From NCBI GenBank assembly GCA_900119535.1, contig FPJT01000011.1, forward strand, positions 62,001 through 126,000: DNA of 64,000 nucleotides. Reading direction: 5' to 3'. Source of the stretch: Ruminococcus sp. XPD3002 (GTDB lineage Bacteria; Bacillota; Clostridia; Oscillospirales; Ruminococcaceae). This document shows positions 59,908-64,000 of this stretch, in pieces; the stretch's first letter is position 1; every line of letters begins with the position of its first letter. The position numbers and the translations under genes are program-made. The notes under the pieces were generated by a model. The model searched no databases, was not told the DNA's origin, and saw only the letters and a program-made list of their open reading frames with translations.

Positions 59908-60804
59908 TTATGAAATAGGGATTTCCTTTATTCGTGATGCATCATTGTCGTAATACAATATTATCCTGTTGTATGCATCATTTTCAGAGCTGAACCACAT
60001 ATTAGAAGCTGTTCCAGAATCATTATCAGGTAAAGTCCAAGTATATATAGATTTAACTTCCGTAGAATCTTGGGATAGTACGGCGGATGAAAGTAATGCA
60101 ACGTACTGATCTGTTGCATTCTTGAATATAACAGCAAAGGTGTAATCAATTTCTGAAAAAGAACCTTTTGAACCGAAAGAGTTTTGATCGTATGCTTCTT
60201 GATTATAAATTGGAAAATCGTGGTTAATGTAATAGAATTTTACAGGAGTTAAACTCTCTTTCTCAATATCGATGTTTTCTGATTCTACTGCATCATTCTT
60301 TACATTATCTATAAGTTGATTAGTAAGATCAGGAGTAAGCTGAGAATCGCTGAAAAAGTATTTTTCAAATTCATCTGTTGGGATAACAAATTCTTTTTCG
60401 ATTGGATCTAATATTAAATCTTCTTTTTCTATTGATTTTACAGTGTCTTCTTCTAAAGTTAGTTTTATAGTTACGCTATTTAAGTCTATAGATTCAAGTG
60501 TTGTTTTATAGTTATAATCATTAAAAGCATTAGTAAATGGAACGGCTTTAGCATCTAAACTGATTTCAAATGCGTAAGGAGGAAAAGTAGCGGTCGATTC
60601 AGTTATTGTTACTGGATTTTCACATTCAATATTAATTTCAAGGTTTTGAAACGGATCATAGTATGCTATTGGTTTGGTTGTTGGTTCAACGATTTCTGAA
60701 GAGGGAGCATCAGAGCTTGGAGCTGAACTGTCAGCAGAGTTACCGCATCCAACAGAAGCAAGTGTGAGTAGTAATGCCGAACATAGTATAGATATTTTCT
60801 TCAT
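59908..60804 (-). CDS. Accessory lipoprotein of unknown function
   Basis: 298 residues. Lipobox SVGCG with Cys near 20, then a Ser/Pro/Thr linker, then an acidic beta-rich body: DPFQNLEINIECENPVTITESTATFPPYAFEISLDAKAVPF and SEIDYTFAVIFKNATDQYVALLSSAVL. More AT-rich than the core genome. No family recognised. AGGA precedes the ATG. The transcription start region contains a perfect 27-bp palindrome, pointing to regulated expression. Confidence 0.72.
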   Translation of the reverse strand: MKKISILCSALLLTLASVGCGNSADSSAPSSDAPSSEIVEPTTKPIAYYDPFQNLEINIECENPVTITESTATFPPYAFEISLDAKAVPFTNAFNDYNYKTTLESIDLNSVTIKLTLEEDTVKSIEKEDLILDPIEKEFVIPTDEFEKYFFSDSQLTPDLTNQLIDNVKNDAVESENIDIEKESLTPVKFYYINHDFPIYNQEAYDQNSFGSKGSFSEIDYTFAVIFKNATDQYVALLSSAVLSQDSTEVKSIYTWTLPDNDSGTASNMWFSSENDAYNRIILYYDNDASRIKEIPIS

Positions 60805-60831
60805 TAGTTAATCCTGCCTTTCATCAGTCAT

Positions 60832-60858
60832 GCAATTGTGCTATTATAGCACAATTGC
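60832..60858. promoter_or_regulatory. 27-bp perfect palindrome at the lipoprotein promoter start site
   Basis: The centre TTGTGCTATTATAGCACAA is extended to 27 bp by GCAA/TTGC. It lies just after the -10 box of the leftward promoter at 60866-60894, where a repressor would block initiation. The same 17-19-bp centre recurs at 63140-63162 and 63234-63251. Confidence 0.65.
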
Positions 60859-60865
60859 TTTTTTA

Positions 60866-60894
60866 ATTATAAATCATAATCGAAGGAATGTCAA
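60866..60894 (-). promoter_or_regulatory. Promoter of the accessory lipoprotein gene
   Basis: TTGACA (60889-60894, leftward), 17-bp spacer, TATAAT (60866-60871). The -35 overlaps the end of the upstream gene. Confidence 0.8.
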
Positions 60895-61184
60895 TCTTTT
60901 GAACCATATACTTGAACCCTTAGCTGCATATTTCTCATACGAAGCAGCTTGTTTTCTTCTTCAATCAATTCCAGTTTGGTTTTCTCCGCTTTCCTGATCA
61001 TCTTCTGACGCTGACGATAGTTGTGTAAGTTAACAGTGTTGCTCTGCTCTCTTGCTAACTTAGCGTGTTCATCACAATACTTCTTTGCGATGATGCTAAA
61101 GTAGTTTATCTCATTGCCTTCGTTGTCGATACAAGTTTTAGTATCACCCAAGTAAGAGCCGCAGAATTTACAATATTTCTTCAT
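60891..61184 (-). CDS. Small Cys-motif protein of a mobile-element module
   Basis: 97 residues from ATG 61184 (GAGGGAC upstream); a longer reading through the repeat-rich leader has no ribosome site and is rejected. N-terminal MKKYCKFCGSYLGDTKTC is a short zinc-finger-like motif, with another Cys near CDEHAKLAREQ. The C-terminal half is a Lys/Arg/Glu-rich helix. Such proteins are common among phage and plasmid early genes. Role unknown. Confidence 0.6.
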   Translation of the reverse strand: MKKYCKFCGSYLGDTKTCIDNEGNEINYFSIIAKKYCDEHAKLAREQSNTVNLHNYRQRQKMIRKAEKTKLELIEEENKLLRMRNMQLRVQVYGSKD

Positions 61185-61194
61185 AATAAGTCCC

Positions 61195-61242
61195 TCGCTT
61201 TGCTTTCGTTTTGCTTTCGTTTTGCTTTCGCTTTGCTTGTAA
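61195..61242 (+). repeat. Short tandem repeat TTTGCTTTCGT
   Basis: About four 11-bp units (TTTGCTTTCGT or close) in the gap between the small Cys-motif gene and its upstream neighbour. Could be iteron-like or slippage-derived. Confidence 0.7.
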
Positions 61243-61311
61243 CAGTACGCATTTGCCGTTTTTCTTCCCGGCAGGGGAGAGAGGTACATCAAGGGGAGGG
61301 CAACTCCCCTG

Positions 61312-61776
61312 TTATTCTGTGACAGTTTCCTCTGATTCATCATCGTCTGAATCATACGGAAGCTCTCCCCAACGTCTAAGAGTGACAGCAGTAACGTGTC
61401 GCTTATGCAGCTGCTCTGACTTCTCGAACAGGTCAATAAGGAGTTGCTCACGTTCGTTCTCAGCAATGACTTTCAGCTGCTTGGTGCTGACGTTCTTTCC
61501 GTTGCACAGAAAGTCATACTTACTTCCCTTTCCGTCATACAGTGTTGGCACATCGATAGTTACGTTCTTAAGATGCCGACCGTCAGTGTTATTGAGATCG
61601 ATAATCATGTTCTCGATAGTTCTGTACTTCTGTGCCGTCTCATAAAGATCATCGATACTGTCAAGATACTGTATGATCTGACGTGGTGATAGATGCTTCT
61701 GTTTGCGCTTATAGTGTTTCCACACAAGAAATGCGAAGCAACTCCAAAATACAGCAAAGAAGATATATTCATCCAT
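61312..61776 (-). CDS. Small membrane-anchored protein of a mobile-element module
   Basis: 154 residues. One N-terminal helix (about 5-20), basic stretch, then a helical cytosolic domain with SPRQIIQYLDSIDDLYETAQKYRTIENMIIDLNNTDGRHLKNVTIDVPTLY and KQLKVIAENEREQLLIDLFEKSEQLHKRH, ending acidic. No family recognised. GAGGGGAG precedes the ATG, 15 bp after the replication-like gene, so the two are co-transcribed. Confidence 0.6.
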   Translation of the reverse strand: MDEYIFFAVFWSCFAFLVWKHYKRKQKHLSPRQIIQYLDSIDDLYETAQKYRTIENMIIDLNNTDGRHLKNVTIDVPTLYDGKGSKYDFLCNGKNVSTKQLKVIAENEREQLLIDLFEKSEQLHKRHVTAVTLRRWGELPYDSDDDESEETVTE

Positions 61777-61791
61777 AGGCAGCTCCCCTCC

Positions 61792-62499
61792 TTACACAAC
61801 ATCAGGAAACTGATTAATGACGAATTCATACTTCCATGTATCATCAGCCTTGATTCCGTCTTTTCTGAGCCATTCCCTGATAGTAAGATAGCAGTTGCTA
61901 TAAGTCTTTCCTGTGCGTTCACAGTATTCGTCAACACGTTCTATGTAGTCTGTAGTTGTTTTTTTGCCATAGTCAGCGAGCAAAGAATTGTATTCTTCTT
62001 CAGTGAGCGTGACGTGTGCGTATTCGCCGTATATTAATGCGTCAGCATTAATATTTGTCTTTGTATTTGTTTTTGTATTAGTCTTAGTCTTTGTATTGGT
62101 GCTTCTGGTGCTTGAATAATCACGCTCGTTCACGTTCGTGGTATCAAAAGCACGTTCGTGTACGTTCGTGCTTTCTGGTGAACGTTCGTGATCATCAACA
62201 TCATCGTCAGCACGTTCGTCAACGTTCGTGTTTTTGGCTTCACGTTTCTTTCGTTCACGAGTAGTGGCTATTTCTTTGTTCTTCCTGCATTTCTCGTCAT
62301 ACTTGTTAGCCACTTCATCAAGTTGTGCCTTGATAACGCTGAAAAGTACATTGACAGTCAGATCGTCGGAATTAAGTTCTTCCCCTGTTGCACTGTATTC
62401 AAAAATGCCCTTTATAAGCTTTCCTGCCTGTTCATCGGACAGCATATTGAATTCCTTCTGCCTGTCAAGAAATAGTGTGATGTATTTTAAGTCTGCCAT
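61792..62499 (-). CDS. DUF6291-like phage/plasmid replication protein
   Basis: About 235 residues from ATG 62499 (AAAGGA upstream). The N-terminal domain (1-75) reads MADLKYITLFLDRQKEFNMLSDEQAGKLIKGIFEYSATGEEL, the DUF6291 pattern found in phage replication-organiser proteins. The linker (about 80-150) is low-complexity with TNVDER, TNVHER and TNVNER units and an alternating Thr-Lys/Thr-Asn tract. The C-terminal domain (about 158-225) has VTLTEEEYNSLLADYGKKTTTDYIERVDEYCERTGKTYSNCYLTIREWLRKDG, a module common in such initiators. The linker DNA contains phased repeats next to an AT-rich run, see separate entry. Confidence 0.75.
   Translation of the reverse strand: MADLKYITLFLDRQKEFNMLSDEQAGKLIKGIFEYSATGEELNSDDLTVNVLFSVIKAQLDEVANKYDEKCRKNKEIATTRERKKREAKNTNVDERADDDVDDHERSPESTNVHERAFDTTNVNERDYSSTRSTNTKTKTNTKTNTKTNINADALIYGEYAHVTLTEEEYNSLLADYGKKTTTDYIERVDEYCERTGKTYSNCYLTIREWLRKDGIKADDTWKYEFVINQFPDVV
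62040..62230. repeat. Iteron-like array plus AT-rich tract inside the replication gene
   Basis: ACGTTCGT occurs at 62132, 62152, 62162, 62182, 62212 and 62222, and a variant (ACGCTCGT) at 62122. All spacings are multiples of 10 bp. The 8-mer is read in two frames, as Thr-Asn-Val and as x-Glu-Arg, so the DNA repeat is not explained by the protein repeat alone. An AT-rich run covers 62040-62100. This is the layout of an initiator-gene origin. Confidence 0.6.
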
Positions 62500-62562
62500 G
62501 CTTACCATCCTTTCTGCTAACTAATACGCAAGGAGTGACATATTAGTGATTTGTATATTTGT

Positions 62563-62591
62563 ATTGTACACTAAAAAGTGTAATTTTGCAA
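62563..62591 (-). promoter_or_regulatory. Leftward promoter of the replication module with embedded operator
   Basis: TTGCAA (62586-62591), 17-bp spacer, TACAAT (62563-62568). The palindrome TACACTAAAAAGTGTA (62567-62582) fills the spacer and touches the -10, a classic repressor site. Confidence 0.75.
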
Positions 62592-62678
62592 TACTGTTTA
62601 AGAAAAAATACTGATTTCAGTGTATATTTTGTTTAGGTTCACAATCTGTTTTTTTAAAAGAAAGTGTAATTAAACAAA

Positions 62679-62730
62679 TTCACTAAAAAGTGTATGCCTT
62701 ATTGACTTTTACACTTATATGTGATAGAAT
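62679..62730 (+). promoter_or_regulatory. Promoter and operator of the XRE repressor gene
   Basis: TTGACT (62702-62707), 17-bp spacer, TAGAAT (62725-62730). A second operator copy TTCACTAAAAAGTGTA (62679-62694) lies just upstream, with half-sites AAAGTGTA (62661-62668) and TTTTACACTT over the -35. Points to autoregulation. Confidence 0.7.
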
Positions 62731-62771
62731 AGCATTGAATAGGATTTTTTGACATTAAGAGGTGAAAGTGT

Positions 62772-63140
62772 ATGAACAATGTCCTTAAAGAGCTTAGGCA
62801 GAAAAAAGGTTGCAAACATAAAGAAATGTCAGAAGCTCTTGGAGTTAGTGTATCACAGTTAAGCGATTATGAAAACGGTAGAAAAAAACTTGGTATGTCG
62901 ATGGCTATAAAACTTGCGGATTTTTACAACGTTTCTCTCGATTACATTATGGGGAGAGAAACTGATATAGATAACAGATCCGACATTGAAAGATTAACAG
63001 CTGAGAATAATCTTACCGGTGCCGATGAAGAATTTCTAAAGCAGAATCAAGATCAGCTTGTTCAACTTCTTAAGAAAAAACAGGATGAAATAGATGAACT
63101 GAAAAGAGAGAATCTGGAACTCAGAGCTAAGTACGAATAA
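62772..63140 (+). CDS. XRE-family helix-turn-helix repressor
   Basis: 122 residues. N-terminal HTH: VLKELRQKKGCKHKEMSEALGVSVSQLSDYENGRKKLGMSMAIKLADFYNVSLDYIMGRE, the Cro/C1-type fold ending in the common DYIMGR. A linker and a C-terminal charged coiled coil (VQLLKKKQDEIDELKRENLELRAKYE) for dimerisation follow. No peptidase or inducer domain, so it is not a LexA-like cleavable repressor. Transcribed divergently from the replication module, whose promoter carries matching palindromes. AGAGGTG precedes the ATG. Confidence 0.9.
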   Translation: MNNVLKELRQKKGCKHKEMSEALGVSVSQLSDYENGRKKLGMSMAIKLADFYNVSLDYIMGRETDIDNRSDIERLTAENNLTGADEEFLKQNQDQLVQLLKKKQDEIDELKRENLELRAKYE

Positions 63141-63251
63141 ATTGTGCTATTATAGCACAATTTTAAAGATAGCTTTTACTACCACCTTCAATAAAAAAAC
63201 AAACCTCCCCGACAATCTATTTGTCAGGGAGGTTTGTGCTATTATAGCACA
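63140..63251. promoter_or_regulatory. Two copies of the TTGTGCTATTATAGCACAA palindrome flanking a terminator
   Basis: The copies at 63140-63162 (directly after the XRE stop) and 63234-63251 share their centre with the palindrome at 60832. Between and overlapping them, ACAAACCTCCC...GGGAGGTTTGT (about 63199-63237) is a strong hairpin terminator. Confidence 0.65.
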
Positions 63252-63426
63252 GTTTCATTTTTTAATGTAAGTGATAAATAAAACGCATCACATAAGAGTG
63301 ATAATCGCTTCCTGAGGTTGCTGTATTTTTTTTACATGATAAAACATAACGTATATTTCCCCTGTGCAGTTTTTACAGTGACAGAGTCTCTTGATTGTGC
63401 AAGGCGCAGAAATGTGCAAGTGTACA

Positions 63427-63455
63427 TTGATTTTCAGTATTACCTGCTGTATAAT
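63427..63455 (+). promoter_or_regulatory. Promoter of the LRR surface protein gene
   Basis: TTGATT (63427-63432), 17-bp spacer, TATAAT (63450-63455), 35 bp before the ATG. Confidence 0.8.
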
Positions 63456-63489
63456 ATGTTTATTAATTTGTCTCTAAGGAGGATGAAAA

Positions 63490-64000
63490 ATGAAAATGAG
63501 TAAATTTCTTGCTGCTGTTCTTGCAGTGACGATTATAAGTGGAGGAGCAGATCCATTAACGACAGAAATGCCTGAACTTTCAATGACGACTGTAGCGGCA
63601 GAAAATAAAACAGGGACTTTAGGAAATGACATTACCTGGATACTTGATTCAGAAGGTACTCTTACTATTAATGGCACGGGCAAAATGAAGAATTTTAGTC
63701 AAACAAAATCAGCTTTTGATGATGATGTAGGAAATCTGAAAAACAATATAAAAAATGTTGTTATAAGTGATGGTATAACTAACATAGGTAATTATTTGTT
63801 TAGAAATTGTCAAAATATAAAAACGGTTATTATTCCAGATTCGGTACAAATAATTGGTAGCGGAGCCTTTGCTCGTTGCTTAAGTCTTGAATCAATAACC
63901 ATACCTGATTCTGTTATGGAAATAGGAGATCATGCGTTCAGCACTTGCAGTAAGCTCGAATCTATAGATATGCCTGACAAGTTAACGATAATAGCTGAGA
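63490..64000 (+). CDS. BspA-type leucine-rich-repeat secreted protein, N-terminal part
   Basis: The first 170 residues are visible; the gene continues past the window edge. Signal peptide (MKMSKFLAAVLAVTIISGGA) followed by an entry domain GTLGNDITWILDSEGTLTINGTGKMKNF, typical of clostridial LRR_5 proteins, and then LRR_5/BspA repeats of about 23 residues: LKNNIKNVVISDGITNIGNYLFRNC, IKTVIIPDSVQIIGSGAFARCLS, LESITIPDSVMEIGDHAFSTCSK. Such proteins are surface or secreted binders. AAGGAGG precedes the ATG. Confidence 0.9.
   Translation, partial: MKMSKFLAAVLAVTIISGGADPLTTEMPELSMTTVAAENKTGTLGNDITWILDSEGTLTINGTGKMKNFSQTKSAFDDDVGNLKNNIKNVVISDGITNIGNYLFRNCQNIKTVIIPDSVQIIGSGAFARCLSLESITIPDSVMEIGDHAFSTCSKLESIDMPDKLTIIAE

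Noticed and set aside
61195..61242. CRISPR-like array from the TTTGCTTTCGT repeats
   Set aside because: Units are contiguous 11-mers without spacers; a simple tandem repeat.
62121..62230. CRISPR-like reading of the ACGTTCGT repeats
   Set aside because: Repeats are 8-10 bp and lie inside a coding gene with 10-bp phasing; better explained as iterons.

Overview
The window looks like chromosome of a Gram-positive, anaerobic, fibre-degrading gut or rumen bacterium close to Ruminococcus (Oscillospiraceae). This is inferred from dockerin-type calcium loops on secreted proteins, an expansin of the BsEXLX1 kind, lipoproteins with Thr/Glu/Ser-rich linkers, frequent TTG and GTG starts with strong AGGAGG sites, SipW/TasA-type export genes and an SPKTG wall-anchor motif. 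No rRNA, CRISPR array, integrase or transposase gene was seen.

Layout. 1-3.1 kb: the start of murA and two cyclophilin-type proteins. 3.3-5.7 kb: a DUF2726 protein, a Spo0A-like regulator with a degenerate receiver, and copy A of a long nested hairpin repeat. 5.7-24.9 kb: one long leftward gene train carrying most of de novo purine synthesis (purE, purC, purF-like, purM, purN, a PurO-type IMP cyclohydrolase, a stand-alone AICAR formyltransferase, purD), interleaved with lipoproteins, small membrane proteins, a HAD phosphatase, a GT2 glycosyltransferase and a secreted expansin with half a dockerin. purL/Q/S, purK and purB are not in the window. 25.4-30.3 kb: a 745-aa disordered repeat protein, a TPR-like protein and a CPBP membrane protease. 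30.7-37.5 kb: a compact, fully open phage head/packaging module (TerS, TerL, portal, capsid, protease, connectors, tail or hub) with no integrase, replication, tape-measure or lysis gene. 37.8-39.8 kb: a dockerin protein, then rplM-rpsI.

40.4-49.5 kb is the most distinctive locus. It holds two SipW-type signal peptidases, a major TasA/camelysin-like subunit, a TasA-like protein with a C-terminal SPKTG anchor, two further small proteins (one clearly SipW-type) and a 1516-aa multidomain surface protein. The set reads as a surface-fibre assembly system with subunit, base and tip-like adhesin. 49.6-58.3 kb: a lipoprotein, copy B of the hairpin repeat, and a leftward operon joining two sugar-type ABC permeases, a HlyD-type adaptor, a MacB-like ectodomain protein and a large solute-binding lipoprotein, without an ATPase.

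58.9-59.3 kb carries tRNA-Gly, tRNA-Arg and tRNA-His. Beyond them is an AT-richer accessory region: facing consensus promoters over a structured non-coding stretch, a lipoprotein, a small mobile-element module (DUF6291-like replication protein whose gene contains 10-bp-phased repeats next to an AT-rich tract, plus two small proteins) controlled by a divergent XRE repressor, and the start of a BspA-type leucine-rich-repeat surface protein that runs off the right edge.
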